Of a stretch of 64,000 nt of DNA, positions 36,612-46,147 are shown one piece after another. The stretch is from Bacteroidia bacterium (GTDB lineage Bacteria > Bacteroidota > Bacteroidia > Chitinophagales > JAUHXS01). Positions within the stretch are counted from its first letter, which is position 1. Each line of letters begins with the position of its first letter. The position numbers and the translations under genes are program-made. The stretch is from NCBI GenBank assembly GCA_030426955.1, contig JAUHXS010000001.1, positions 371,339 to 435,338 on the forward strand. The letters run 5' to 3'. The notes under the pieces are model-generated. The model did no database searches. It was given only the letters and a program-made list of their open reading frames with translations, and was not told where the DNA came from.

Positions 36612-36651
36612 AAGCCTAAAAGTAGCTTTATAAACAAAGGCTTCTACTTTT
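36612..36651. terminator. Bidirectional terminator between coaD and the convergent gene
   Basis: AAAAGTAG (36618-36625) pairs with CTACTTTT (36644-36651); the stem continues with CTTT/AAAG inside, leaving a 4-base bulge. The T-run on either strand suits termination from both sides. AAGCCT (36612-36617) can also pair with AGGCTT (36638-36643), interleaved with the main stem, so a pseudoknot-like arrangement is possible. Confidence 0.6.
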
Positions 36652-36682
36652 ACTCATTTACTTACACTCCAAAATATCGGCA

Positions 36683-37531
36683 TTAAAACTTAAAGAGATA
36701 CCCACCAACGGTAAAATACTCTTCTATAAAGCCGAAAGCATGCTTTGCTCGATCATTAGTAGTTCCAAGTGTCAAAACACTAGGTAGGTGAACCCATCCT
36801 GATTTAAGGCTACCTTTTAAATAAAAACAGCGAAAAAAATCAAATTTCAAACTGCTTTTTACAGAAAAGCCATAACCTGCTATATTGAACCGATTATCCA
36901 TTCCATTTCCGAATAAAATGACTTTAGTCTTGGGAATATATATGCCTAGCCCTATACCTAATGGAATAGATAAGACCACTTTATTTTCAATAATTACCTT
37001 ACGAAAGGCAGCTCTCTCCCAGTGAAAATTTAAATAATTCAACCCATCAGAATGTTCAAAATCTAATAGGTCAGGTCTAATCAAAATGTTGTTATCCTCA
37101 TAACTGCCTTCGTATTCCTTAGATGCATCAATTTCAATTATTCCATTGATTAAAACATTTTGGTTTTGCACGACAACATACTTCATATGATCCATCCCTA
37201 AACTAAAAGTATTTTTTCCTTTGATGTAAGAGATGCTATAGTTGTATTGAGGTATTGTAAACGTAGCAGGCATGAAATACAACTTTGCAGAGAATGGACT
37301 CTGCCGATCCTTGGCCCTCACATTATTTAACTTAAAGTTATAATTGTCTCCGATAAAATGAATATCGCTCTTAGTGTAATGCGACCAGTTGTAGCCCCAT
37401 TCAATGGAGAGGGCCGACATACCATCATCTTGAGCAAGAACATTGTGTGTTATTATCATCTGTTTAAGCAATATTAGACAGATAATCAATAGCCAATAGT
37501 CAATAGTCTTGTAAAGAACCTTAAACTTCAA
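36683..37531 (-). CDS. Outer-membrane-like secreted protein of unknown function
   Basis: The 282-residue product starts at a TTG (37531); the next in-frame ATG (25th codon) would lose the signal peptide. The TTG-started N-terminus has a basic end, a hydrophobic stretch (WLLIICLILL) and a cleavage-like VLAQ. The mature part has alternating aromatic strands (IEWGYNWSHYTKSDI, YNYSISYIKGKNTFSLGMDHMKYVV, LNFHWERAAFR) and ends in TVGGYLFKF, as in beta-barrel outer-membrane proteins. It begins 15 bases after prfC. Its first codons are embedded in a 7-bp tandem repeat region (37487-37551), so the true start is uncertain. Confidence 0.65.
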   Translation of the reverse strand: MKFKVLYKTIDYWLLIICLILLKQMIITHNVLAQDDGMSALSIEWGYNWSHYTKSDIHFIGDNYNFKLNNVRAKDRQSPFSAKLYFMPATFTIPQYNYSISYIKGKNTFSLGMDHMKYVVVQNQNVLINGIIEIDASKEYEGSYEDNNILIRPDLLDFEHSDGLNYLNFHWERAAFRKVIIENKVVLSIPLGIGLGIYIPKTKVILFGNGMDNRFNIAGYGFSVKSSLKFDFFRCFYLKGSLKSGWVHLPSVLTLGTTNDRAKHAFGFIEEYFTVGGYLFKF

Positions 37532-37551
37532 ACTTATAACTTTAAACTATT
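37487..37551. repeat. Degenerate 7-bp tandem repeats across the prfC stop and the next start
   Basis: On the plus strand, CAATAGC-CAATAGT-CAATAGT occupies 37487-37507. After a 9-base gap, five heptamers (AACCTTA, AACTTCA, AACTTAT, AACTTTA, AACTATT) occupy 37517-37551. The arrays contain the prfC stop codon (37547-37549) and encode the first residues of the following minus-strand gene. The period is exactly seven in both. No function is known. Confidence 0.75.
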
Positions 37552-39130
37552 TGTATTCCGACGTAAAGTAAAACTGAACCTTAGGAAATGTTTCCTGCAT
37601 CATTTGTAAATTGTAGGACGACTCTGCCAAGTAAACCAGCTTGCCATCTTTATCTTCTGCAATCCACTGTTTTTTTCGCTCTACAAAGTCATTTAAGTCT
37701 TTATCTGATTCAGCATCTATCCAACATGCCTTATATAAGTTTACTGATTCATATCTGCATTTTGCTCCATACTCATGTTCTAACCTGTACTGAATCACTT
37801 CATATTGTAATGCTCCAACCGTGCCGATTATTTTTCTATTATTTGCCTTTAATGTAAATAGCTGTGCAACACCTTCATCCATCAGCTGATCAATTCCTTT
37901 AGCTAATTGCTTGGACTTCATCGGGTCTGCATTCTCAACATATTTAAATAACTCAGGAGAAAAGCTTGGTATTCCTGTAAAGCTTAGTTTTTCACCCTCT
38001 GTTAAAGCGTCTCCAATTTTAAAGTTACCGGTATCATGTAAGCCCACAATATCTCCAGGGAATGCTTCATCTACAATTGATTTTTTTTCAGCCATAAATG
38101 CCGTTGGACTCGAAAATTTTAGCTGTTTGCCGTGCCGAACATGTAAGTAGTTCTTGTTGCGTTCAAACTTGCCAGAGCAAATTCTCAAAAAAGCCAGCCT
38201 ATCCCTGTGATTAGGGTCCATATTGGCATGGATCTTAAACACAAACCCTGTTAATTTTGACTCATCTGGTTTAATCTCTCTTTGCTCTGTGTTGCCACCT
38301 TGAGGTGAAGGAGCAATTTTAACAAAACAATCCAAAAGTTCCTTGACTCCAAAGTTGTTAATAGCACTTCCAAAGAAGACGGGAGAAACCTTTCCTGCTA
38401 AGTATTCTTGTACGTCAAACGTTTCATAGACACCATCTATTAACTCGATGTCTTCTCTTAATTGATTAGCAAAGCTATCCCCTACTTGCTGATCTAACGT
38501 CTTATCAGATAAATCTTCAATTTTAATCACCTCATCTTCTGACTGTTTTCCATGTGCACTAAACAAGTTTAGTTGATGTTCGAAGACATTATAAACTCCT
38601 TTTAATTCTTGCCCCATGCCAATTGGCCAACTTAGAGGCCTTACATTTAGCTTTAGCTCTTTTTCTACTTCATCTAATAGATCAAACGGATCTTTTCCTA
38701 CTCTGTCTAGCTTATTGATGAAAACGATGATGGGAGTATCTCTCATACGACAAACCTCCACGAGTTTTCTGGTTTGTGCCTCTACCCCTTTGGCAACATC
38801 GATCACTACAATAACACTATCAACCGCCGTTAAGGTTCTAAAAGTATCCTCAGCAAAATCCTGGTGACCTGGTGTATCCAGAATGTTTATTTTCAAACCA
38901 TTGTAATCAAAGCCCATTACTGAGGTCGCAACGGAAATTCCTCTTTGTCGCTCAATCTCCATAAAGTCAGAAGTAGCGCTTTTTTTGATTTTATTGGACT
39001 TTACCGCTCCTGCAACTTGAATGGCGCCACCAAATAATAGGAGTTTTTCAGTTAGTGTTGTTTTACCCGCATCCGGATGACTAATGATGGCAAAGGTTTT
39101 TCTTCGATCTATTTCTGATTGTAAGCTCAT
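37547..39130 (-). CDS. prfC: Peptide chain release factor 3
   Basis: RF3 is a GTPase that removes RF1 and RF2 from the ribosome after peptide release. The 527-residue protein has P-loop [14 protein letters not shown] at about residues 17-30, [12 protein letters not shown] (G3), NKLDR (G4) and the RF3-type [17 protein letters not shown] switch region. The C-terminal domains III and IV are complete, ending [13 protein letters not shown]. Length is normal for RF3 and shorter than EF-G. Its stop codon lies in a 7-bp tandem repeat array; the downstream gene starts 15 bases later. Confidence 0.96.
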   Translation of the reverse strand: MSLQSEIDRRKTFAIISHPDAGKTTLTEKLLLFGGAIQVAGAVKSNKIKKSATSDFMEIERQRGISVATSVMGFDYNGLKINILDTPGHQDFAEDTFRTLTAVDSVIVVIDVAKGVEAQTRKLVEVCRMRDTPIIVFINKLDRVGKDPFDLLDEVEKELKLNVRPLSWPIGMGQELKGVYNVFEHQLNLFSAHGKQSEDEVIKIEDLSDKTLDQQVGDSFANQLREDIELIDGVYETFDVQEYLAGKVSPVFFGSAINNFGVKELLDCFVKIAPSPQGGNTEQREIKPDESKLTGFVFKIHANMDPNHRDRLAFLRICSGKFERNKNYLHVRHGKQLKFSSPTAFMAEKKSIVDEAFPGDIVGLHDTGNFKIGDALTEGEKLSFTGIPSFSPELFKYVENADPMKSKQLAKGIDQLMDEGVAQLFTLKANNRKIIGTVGALQYEVIQYRLEHEYGAKCRYESVNLYKACWIDAESDKDLNDFVERKKQWIAEDKDGKLVYLAESSYNLQMMQETFPKVQFYFTSEYK

Positions 39131-39233
39131 GCTGCAAAAGTAATGATTTAGTTTAATCCATATGAAGTGCTAAACGCTAAAAATAAAATAATGTTGAGAA
39201 ACTAATTCAATTAAATTGATGTTAATAATATTG

Positions 39234-39722
39234 ATGAAAACATTACCATTAATTATCCTACTAGCATCATTTATATATGCTTGCGGACAAGAGAAAAAAG
39301 AATCAGAAAAGATGAAACAGGAAGAGAGAAAATTTGAAATAAATAAATCCGAGGAAGAGTGGAAAAAAGAACTTACTCCGGAAGAATATCAAGTACTAAG
39401 GGAGCAAGGAACAGAAAGAGCTTTTACAGGAGAATACTATCATCATAAAGAAAAGGGCACCTATTTATGTGCCGCATGCGGAAATGAACTTTTTTCTTCT
39501 GAGCACAAATATGAGTCCGGATCAGGCTGGCCAAGTTATTGGCAACCTATTAATCATAGTGCAGTCAAAACCGAAATGGATAAGTCTCATGGAATGATTA
39601 GAAACGAGATCGAATGCAACAAATGTGGAAGTCACCTTGGGCATGTCTTTGAAGATGGTCCCCAACCTACTGGATTACGGTATTGCATCAATTCAATTTC
39701 GCTAGACTTCAAAAAGAGGTAA
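39234..39722 (+). CDS. msrB: Lipoprotein methionine (R)-sulfoxide reductase MsrB
   Basis: MsrB reduces methionine R-sulfoxide in proteins. The start at ATG 39234 gives 162 residues and a good lipoprotein signal ([16 protein letters not shown], with C as lipidation site); earlier in-frame starts add a few residues. After a charged linker the catalytic domain shows [20 protein letters not shown], Zn-binding CAACG and [12 protein letters not shown], and [11 protein letters not shown] with the catalytic Cys near residue 151. The domain is complete. Lipid anchoring implies a role in repairing oxidised envelope proteins, which is inferred. It is divergent from prfC. Confidence 0.93.
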   Translation: MKTLPLIILLASFIYACGQEKKESEKMKQEERKFEINKSEEEWKKELTPEEYQVLREQGTERAFTGEYYHHKEKGTYLCAACGNELFSSEHKYESGSGWPSYWQPINHSAVKTEMDKSHGMIRNEIECNKCGSHLGHVFEDGPQPTGLRYCINSISLDFKKR

Positions 39723-39731
39723 TATCTCTTT

Positions 39732-39754
39732 AAAGCAAGTTTACTGGGCTTTTT
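39732..39754 (+). terminator. Weak terminator-like hairpin after msrB
   Basis: AAAGC (39732-39736) pairs with GCTTT (39748-39752), with partial AGT/ACT pairing inside, followed by a T-run to 39754. The stem is short, and it sits within the 58-base gap before the phosphatase gene. Confidence 0.35.
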
Positions 39755-39780
39755 CATTTATATTTAATACTTTTAAATAA

Positions 39781-41181
39781 ATGTCGAAGCCCACAAATAA
39801 AGGCACTTTCCAATGGAAAGCAGCACTTAACAAATCTGCTGACAACTACCATACTATTGGATGTTGGGTTGCCGTTGTATTGAATCCAATCTGGACAATA
39901 AGTGACTATTACGTCATTCCTGAACACTGGTATGATTTTTTTGTAATTCGAATTGTTGTATCGCTAGCTTCTTTGCTTACTCTTTTGGGAAAGAAGAAAT
40001 TCAACTTATCTACAGAACTGGTTATTGGCGTGCCATTCTTAGGCATATCGCTCCAAAATGCTTATATGTATAGTGTAATTACTGATCCTATTACGCTTGA
40101 GAAGCACACGCTGGCTTACATTGCTCTCTTCATTGGTGCTGGTATGTTGATCTTATGGAAGCCTATATACACTATTGGTGTAATCGCCATTTCATTAATA
40201 GGGAACATTCTTTTCTTTGCACTTAATAGCAACCTGCATTTTGATGAAATTCTTGTAAATGGTGGGCTTTTAACCTTTTCAGTTGCCATCTTTACAATTC
40301 TGCTTATCCAAACAAGGTACTCCTTAACTAAAAGAGAGATTATTGCAAGGCTTGCATTAGCTGAATCCAATAAAAAGCTTGAACAACAAAAAAAGGTTAT
40401 TGATGAGGCGAATCAGGAAATAACAGCCAGTATAAACTACGCAAGAAACATACAAAACGCTATTCTCCCTGAAAAGGAAGACATCAAATCTTTTTTTAAA
40501 GATTCATTCATACTGGGGAAGCCCAAAGATATCGTCAGCGGAGACTTTTATTGGTTTGCTCCAATTAATGAAGATGAGTGCATCATAGCTGTTGCAGACT
40601 GTACAGGACATGGAGTGCCAGGTGCTTTTATGAGCATGATTGGAAATGCCTTATTAAATAAAGTAGTGATAGAAAATGGTGTTACCAAGCCATCTGAAAT
40701 CCTTGACAACTTAAGAAGTGGAATAATCAAATTACTTAAGCAAGGTAACTCTGAGAATGAGATAGGCAATCAAGATGGAATGGACATTTCACTTTGTTTG
40801 TTTAATAAATCTACTATGGAACTTCAATACGCTGGAGCAAACAACCCTTTGTATTGGATTAGAAATGGGGAACTCTCTCAAATAAAGGCAGATAAGATGC
40901 CAGTTGGATACTCATTTTACAAAGGTGGGGAGTTTAAAAACCACAAACTAACACTTCAAAAAGACGACACTTTTTACTTGTTTACAGATGGTTATGCAGA
41001 TCAGTTTGGTGGAGCAAAAAATAAAAAATATACCTATCGAAGATTTAGAGAAAAACTGTTAAACATACAAGATGCGGAAATGAATGCACAAAAACTTCAC
41101 TTAAACGAAAGCTTTAAGAAGTGGAAAGGGAATATAGCCCAAATAGATGACGTATGTATTATTGGAGTTCGGATTACTTAA
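39781..41181 (+). CDS. Membrane SpoIIE/PP2C-type serine phosphatase
   Basis: The 466-residue protein has six or so hydrophobic segments in its first 190 residues (for example WVAVVLNPIWTISDYYVI and LITLLGKK-like helices). A coiled-coil linker (ESNKKLEQQKKVIDEANQEITASINYARNIQNAILP) and a C-terminal PP2C/SpoIIE domain follow. The metal-binding and core motifs are present: KPKDIVSGDFYWF, IIAVADCTGHGVPGAFMSMIG, YAGANNPLYWIRNG, FYLFTDGYADQFGG and IDDVCIIGVRI. Such proteins dephosphorylate anti-sigma-factor antagonists or relay membrane signals; no partner is adjacent. It ends 4 bases into the convergent gene at 41178. Confidence 0.92.
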   Translation: MSKPTNKGTFQWKAALNKSADNYHTIGCWVAVVLNPIWTISDYYVIPEHWYDFFVIRIVVSLASLLTLLGKKKFNLSTELVIGVPFLGISLQNAYMYSVITDPITLEKHTLAYIALFIGAGMLILWKPIYTIGVIAISLIGNILFFALNSNLHFDEILVNGGLLTFSVAIFTILLIQTRYSLTKREIIARLALAESNKKLEQQKKVIDEANQEITASINYARNIQNAILPEKEDIKSFFKDSFILGKPKDIVSGDFYWFAPINEDECIIAVADCTGHGVPGAFMSMIGNALLNKVVIENGVTKPSEILDNLRSGIIKLLKQGNSENEIGNQDGMDISLCLFNKSTMELQYAGANNPLYWIRNGELSQIKADKMPVGYSFYKGGEFKNHKLTLQKDDTFYLFTDGYADQFGGAKNKKYTYRRFREKLLNIQDAEMNAQKLHLNESFKKWKGNIAQIDDVCIIGVRIT

Positions 41182-41873
41182 AAATACCATCCAACATTAA
41201 CAGCTAAAGAAAACTTGAACCCCTCTCCAAAAAATTGAGAAAGACCAGGGTCACCAGATATCTTACTAAATGAAACAGGAGCCGTTCTTATATTTTTTAC
41301 TTCGTCGAAATTATATTTATACCCCCCTCCAATATAAGTATCAATAGCTATTGTCTTCGCTATTAAAACTTGATAACCTGCTATTAGGCTCACATTTGTG
41401 AAAGTAACTTTCAAAAAGGCATCTCGATGTTGCGCTTCATAAAGTTTTACATAATTATATGATGCATGAGGACCAAGATAAAAGCCTTGTGGGAGAAAAT
41501 CTTCATATTGCCCAAATAGATAAAACTTATATGCTGCCTGAAAACGAAAACCACTCATTCTCAACTTTAGATTTGTGCTAACATTAAAACTATCAATGAT
41601 TTCTTTCATTAAAAAGTTGGGGAAGTTATAAGAAACACCCACCATGGTAGACTGATTCGCTGATAACATTCGTTCATATAACCCACGCACCTCCCCTGCA
41701 ATAGGTATTTGGGAAATTATCATTGCAAGTGGATTTGTTTTTAAAACGCTAATTCGAACTTTTTGAAATTCAGGCAACTCGCTTTCAAAAGCTGATCGTC
41801 CCGAAATGGTGGACTGCCCTCTTCCTAGAACATATAAACAACAGCAAAATATTAGTAGCTGTAACTTCTTCAT
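41178..41873 (-). CDS. Small secreted outer-membrane-like protein
   Basis: The 231-residue protein has a signal peptide ending near LGRGQ and a mature domain of alternating aromatic strands: VGVSYNFPNFL, FRFQAAYKFYLFGQYEDFLPQGFYLGPHASYNYVK and YIGGGYKYNFDE, ending FSLAVNVGWYF, a typical C-terminal barrel strand. It resembles Bacteroidota 8-12 strand outer-membrane proteins of unknown function (DUF3575-like shape). It overlaps the end of the phosphatase gene by 4 bases on the opposite strand. No lipobox or sorting domain is seen. Confidence 0.72.
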   Translation of the reverse strand: MKKLQLLIFCCCLYVLGRGQSTISGRSAFESELPEFQKVRISVLKTNPLAMIISQIPIAGEVRGLYERMLSANQSTMVGVSYNFPNFLMKEIIDSFNVSTNLKLRMSGFRFQAAYKFYLFGQYEDFLPQGFYLGPHASYNYVKLYEAQHRDAFLKVTFTNVSLIAGYQVLIAKTIAIDTYIGGGYKYNFDEVKNIRTAPVSFSKISGDPGLSQFFGEGFKFSLAVNVGWYF

Positions 41874-41993
41874 GACCGATAAATATAGCTAAAAAGAAAT
41901 ATTAAATAGTAGCTCTTTAAAGCCGACTTATCAAAACACACATATAGTTTATAACTTATTAATAATATTATTAATAAATACCTTTCAATTGTT

Positions 41994-42001
41994 TAGCTTT
42001 G
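41994..42001 (+). promoter_or_regulatory. -7 box of the adhesin-porP/sprF operon
   Basis: TAGCTTTG matches the Bacteroidota -7 consensus exactly and lies 18 bases before ATG 42020, but there is no TTG about 19 bases upstream. Its place inside the longer open frame argues against a start at TTG 41999 for the adhesin. Confidence 0.45.
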
Positions 42002-42019
42002 CTTTCCCAAGCAAAAGTG

Positions 42020-45000
42020 ATGACTAAGAATACCATTCTTTTTTTCATTTTTTTCCTTTTCCTTTTCGTAAAAGATTTATCTGCTTCGCATGTAATGGGT
42101 GGAGAGCTAAATTATAAGCATCTTGGTGGTAACCAGTACGAGGTAACATACATCATGTATAGAAACTGCTACAACCCTAATCCTACTGCGTTATTTCCCA
42201 ATCCTGCCATTATTGACATTCGAAATAAAGAAGGCTCACTAGTCACTCAACTAAGCATTCCATTTCCAGGATCTGACACAATACCTGTAGACACAACGAA
42301 TCCCTGCCGTATTACACCTGACGATGTCTGTGTTGAAGTAGCGTTATATAGGGAAACAGTTATGCTACCGATTATAGACGGTGGGTATCACTTATTTGCT
42401 CAAGAATATGCACGAAACGCAGCAATTAACAATATCAAAAAACCTGCCTCCACAGGCTCGACATTCTACACTAATATACCTGACACCTCATTAGCAATAG
42501 TTAATAGCAGTCCTGTATTCAATAACTTTCCTCCCACTTTTATTTGCGTGAATGAGCCCATTGACTTTGACTTTTCTGCAACAGATGATGACGGAGATTC
42601 ATTGGTATACAGTTTATGCGTTCCATACAAAGGTGGAAGCTATACATTTCCTTGGTCTAAAGCACCTTTCGATTCGGCAGACTATGCTCCATGGACTGGA
42701 AACGGCCCCACCATTCCCAATATTGACTGGAAACCTCCATACAACTTAAATAATGTCATGGGAGGCGTTCCAATTGCAATAGACAGCAAAACTGGTTTTT
42801 TAACTGGTATTCCTAATACACTTGGATTATTTGTAGTAGGAATATGTGTAGATGAATACCGAGATGGTGTTAAAATCAATACCATCATAAAAGACTTCCA
42901 ATATAGTGTGATTCAGTGCTTGGCACCTGATGCTGAAATATTGGCAACATTTGGATATATCTGGGACTGCTCTGATACGGGCATAACGGTAACATTCCCT
43001 AATAATAGTACTAATGCAACACGTTATTTTTGGAATTTTGGAGACACAACTACATTAGCAGATACATCAACTCTAGAAAATCCATCATATAGCTATGCAG
43101 ATACTGGAACTTACGAGGTAATGCTAATAGTTGAGAAAGGCTACCCATGTGCTGACACCGCATATGTTGATGTTTTAATTTATTTAGATATTTACGCAAG
43201 GTTTAACTTTGAAGCCACGCCATGCGCTGGTATTGATATCAATTTCTTGGACTCTTCTTTTACACAAGATGGAAGCATAATATCCCAATGGGAATGGCAA
43301 TTCGGAGATGGAACAACTTCAACAAGGCAAAACCCCAAGCACGCTTATACGGATAGCGGAACGTACGAAATCACTCTAAAGGTGACTTCTAATGAAGGCT
43401 GTGCTAACACCTTAGTAGACTCTATCACTATTGAGTCTAGCCCTCAAGCATTTGCACTAGCAGGGGCAGATGACTCAGCGATATGTTCTGGGAACACTTT
43501 AGTATTGGGGGGATCACCTACAGCTTCAGGAGGATTAGAGCCCTATACTTATGAATGGATACCATCTAATGGGCTAAGTAATGATGCAGTACCTAATCCA
43601 ATTGTTACACCTATAGGAGATACAACCTATCAGGTAACTATTACAGATCAAAATGGATGCCAAGGTATTGACTCTGTTTTTGTTACATTTGTTCCATCAC
43701 CCATAGCAGATGCAGGAGAGGACAGTATATCCTCCTGTTTTGGAGATTCTGTCAATTTAGGTGGATCACCGAGTGGTTCAGGGGGGACAGCTCCTTTGTC
43801 TTATCTATGGCAACCAAATATAACGCTATCAAACTCAACTGCTACAAACCCTAATGCCTTACCATTATTAGAACAAGTATATACATTAACGGTAAGAGAT
43901 GTAAACAAATGCTCTGCAACGGACTCTATTAAGGTAAAACCTATTGCTCTTTTTAATGTAGATGCGGGGGGTGACACAACTATTTGCAATAAAGATACAG
44001 CAATATTAGGTGGTAGTCCAACCGCATCAGGATCAGCAGGGTTTACGTATAAATGGTCTAATCAACTGTCCATTAATGATAGTGCAATTGCTAACCCAAA
44101 AGCAACTCCTTCTGATACCACAACCTACATAGTAGAAGTTAAAGATGTCAATGACTGTATCGTAAGAGACACAATTATGATTAATGTCAATAGCCTACCA
44201 ACGGCAAATGCTGGGTTTGATGTTGTCATGTGTATTGGCGATAGTGCTGACCTGACAGGATCTGGAGGCATAAGCTATGCCTGGTCCCCATCAACGTTTT
44301 TATCGGCTGATAACATTCCCAACCCATATTCAAAACCAAGCATCACAACAGATATCGATTACGAATTAACCGTTATAGATATTAATAATTGCTCAGACAT
44401 TGACTCTGTAAGTATATCTGTTGGAACATCGATTTCTGCCAACTCGGGACCCGATGTTAACCTATGTCTCAATGACACGGCTCAATTATTCGTTACTGGC
44501 GGAAATAGATATAGCTGGGCTCCTTCTACAGGATTGAGTGACACGAGTATTCCAAACCCACTTGCATTTCCTACAGATAGTATGGAATATATTATTTTAG
44601 CTACCAGTGATACCTGCACAGCACATGATACCATTAGGGTTTTTGTAAACCCTCTACCAACTGCAAGCACATCGCAACCTGATACAATTTGTATTAATGC
44701 CTCAAAACAATTAGGGTCTATCTCTACAGGATCTGGTCAATATCCTCCGTTTGAGTTTAGGTGGATACCAGCAAGCTCATTAAATGACTCTTCATTGGCA
44801 AACCCAATTGCAACTCCTGATTCTACAACAAATTATTATGTAGAAGTTAGAGATGCGAATAATTGCCTTGCAATAGATTCACAATTAGTTTTCATATCCG
44901 ATCCTATCATTATTAATGCACAGCAAGATACATCAATATGCCAGAATGAAACGGTTGAAATTGGAGGTGTAAATATTGTTACTGGTGGTATTTTGCCCTA

Positions 45001-46147
45001 TAACTATCAATGGACACCTAGTTCGACACTAAATGACGCTGGTATTTCCAACCCAGTTTCATCTCCATTAGCCAGCACTGATTATGTATTACAAGTTACT
45101 GATGAATTGAATTGTTTAGCATTTGATACTGTAACAATAAATGTATCCACATTAACAGCCCATGCAGGAGACAATATAGGTGGATGTAAAAGTAAGTTGA
45201 TCACTCTAGGCGAAACACCTTCTGCTTCAGGAGGCTTAGGTGACATATCTTATTTATGGTTTCCAAACGACAATCTAGATGATTCATCATTAGCTAATCC
45301 GCAGCTAATTGTTACAAAAAATGAAACCATCACATTGACTACGCAAGATAGTATAGGTTGTAGTTCAATAGATAGTGTAACTATCAGCCTATCTAAGCTT
45401 ACTGTAGATGCAGGCCCAACCCATCAAATATGCCCAGGCGATATTATCTCTATAGGCGGAACCCCAACTGCCGATTCAGGGATCACACCATATACATACA
45501 TTTGGTCAGGTTCAGGATTGGTTTTCAACCAAAACCCTTCTAACCCAAATGCATCACCAGAGATATCTACTATATATACGCTAGAAGTTATAGATAGCAC
45601 AGGGTGTTCTGTAACAGACTCCGTACTTATTAGCGTATTTGAAGACCCTAAAGTGGATGCAGGAGAAGATAAGATCATCGAAAAAGGAGAATCTGCTCAG
45701 TTAAGTGCTTCGAGTGGGCAGCAAAGTTACTTGTGGACTCCAAATAGCAGTATCAGCAATATTGATATTCAAAGCCCAACGGTATCGCCTCCAGAGACCA
45801 TTATGTATTTAGTTGAAGCCATTTCCGCTAATGGATGTATTAGCCAAGACTCAGTGCTTGTGAGAGTTATTAGTATAAAACTACAAGTTGCTACCACATT
45901 TACTCCTAATGGGGATGGTATAAATGACCATATTTTTATTGTAAACCAAGACCTCATCCAGTTTAACTTCAAGATTTTTAACCGTTGGGGTGAATTGGTT
46001 TTTGAAACAAGTACGTACGGCGATGGTTGGGACGGAACCTACAAAGGAAAGCCAGCGGACAAAGACACTTACACCTATATTGTAGAAGGTACTGCTGCCA
46101 ATGGCAAAGAAGTTAAAGACGCTGGAAATATAGTTTTACAGAGATGA
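42020..46147 (+). CDS. Giant Ig-like/PKD repeat adhesin with T9SS type B domain
   Basis: The start is set at ATG 42020 (1375 residues); an upstream TTG lies inside the -7 promoter box. After a signal peptide to LSAS the protein has an N-terminal domain (about 20-310) with ATDDDGDSLVYSLCVPY. Two PKD domains follow (RYFWNFGDTTTLADT and WEWQFGDGTTSTRQNP), then ten Ig-like repeats of about 80 residues, each starting near AGxDxxIC and GGSPTASGG, with a YxW core. The type B sorting domain (TTFTPNGDGINDHIF, KIFNRWGELVF, GWDGTYKGK) ends it. It resembles SprB-type gliding adhesins, though smaller. It is coupled by ATGA overlap to the PorP/SprF gene. Confidence 0.9.
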   Translation: MTKNTILFFIFFLFLFVKDLSASHVMGGELNYKHLGGNQYEVTYIMYRNCYNPNPTALFPNPAIIDIRNKEGSLVTQLSIPFPGSDTIPVDTTNPCRITPDDVCVEVALYRETVMLPIIDGGYHLFAQEYARNAAINNIKKPASTGSTFYTNIPDTSLAIVNSSPVFNNFPPTFICVNEPIDFDFSATDDDGDSLVYSLCVPYKGGSYTFPWSKAPFDSADYAPWTGNGPTIPNIDWKPPYNLNNVMGGVPIAIDSKTGFLTGIPNTLGLFVVGICVDEYRDGVKINTIIKDFQYSVIQCLAPDAEILATFGYIWDCSDTGITVTFPNNSTNATRYFWNFGDTTTLADTSTLENPSYSYADTGTYEVMLIVEKGYPCADTAYVDVLIYLDIYARFNFEATPCAGIDINFLDSSFTQDGSIISQWEWQFGDGTTSTRQNPKHAYTDSGTYEITLKVTSNEGCANTLVDSITIESSPQAFALAGADDSAICSGNTLVLGGSPTASGGLEPYTYEWIPSNGLSNDAVPNPIVTPIGDTTYQVTITDQNGCQGIDSVFVTFVPSPIADAGEDSISSCFGDSVNLGGSPSGSGGTAPLSYLWQPNITLSNSTATNPNALPLLEQVYTLTVRDVNKCSATDSIKVKPIALFNVDAGGDTTICNKDTAILGGSPTASGSAGFTYKWSNQLSINDSAIANPKATPSDTTTYIVEVKDVNDCIVRDTIMINVNSLPTANAGFDVVMCIGDSADLTGSGGISYAWSPSTFLSADNIPNPYSKPSITTDIDYELTVIDINNCSDIDSVSISVGTSISANSGPDVNLCLNDTAQLFVTGGNRYSWAPSTGLSDTSIPNPLAFPTDSMEYIILATSDTCTAHDTIRVFVNPLPTASTSQPDTICINASKQLGSISTGSGQYPPFEFRWIPASSLNDSSLANPIATPDSTTNYYVEVRDANNCLAIDSQLVFISDPIIINAQQDTSICQNETVEIGGVNIVTGGILPYNYQWTPSSTLNDAGISNPVSSPLASTDYVLQVTDELNCLAFDTVTINVSTLTAHAGDNIGGCKSKLITLGETPSASGGLGDISYLWFPNDNLDDSSLANPQLIVTKNETITLTTQDSIGCSSIDSVTISLSKLTVDAGPTHQICPGDIISIGGTPTADSGITPYTYIWSGSGLVFNQNPSNPNASPEISTIYTLEVIDSTGCSVTDSVLISVFEDPKVDAGEDKIIEKGESAQLSASSGQQSYLWTPNSSISNIDIQSPTVSPPETIMYLVEAISANGCISQDSVLVRVISIKLQVATTFTPNGDGINDHIFIVNQDLIQFNFKIFNRWGELVFETSTYGDGWDGTYKGKPADKDTYTYIVEGTAANGKEVKDAGNIVLQR

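Noticed and set aside
41999..42019. TTG start of the adhesin gene at 41999
   Set aside because: It lies inside the -7 box TAGCTTTG, and the ATG at 42020 gives a normal signal peptide.
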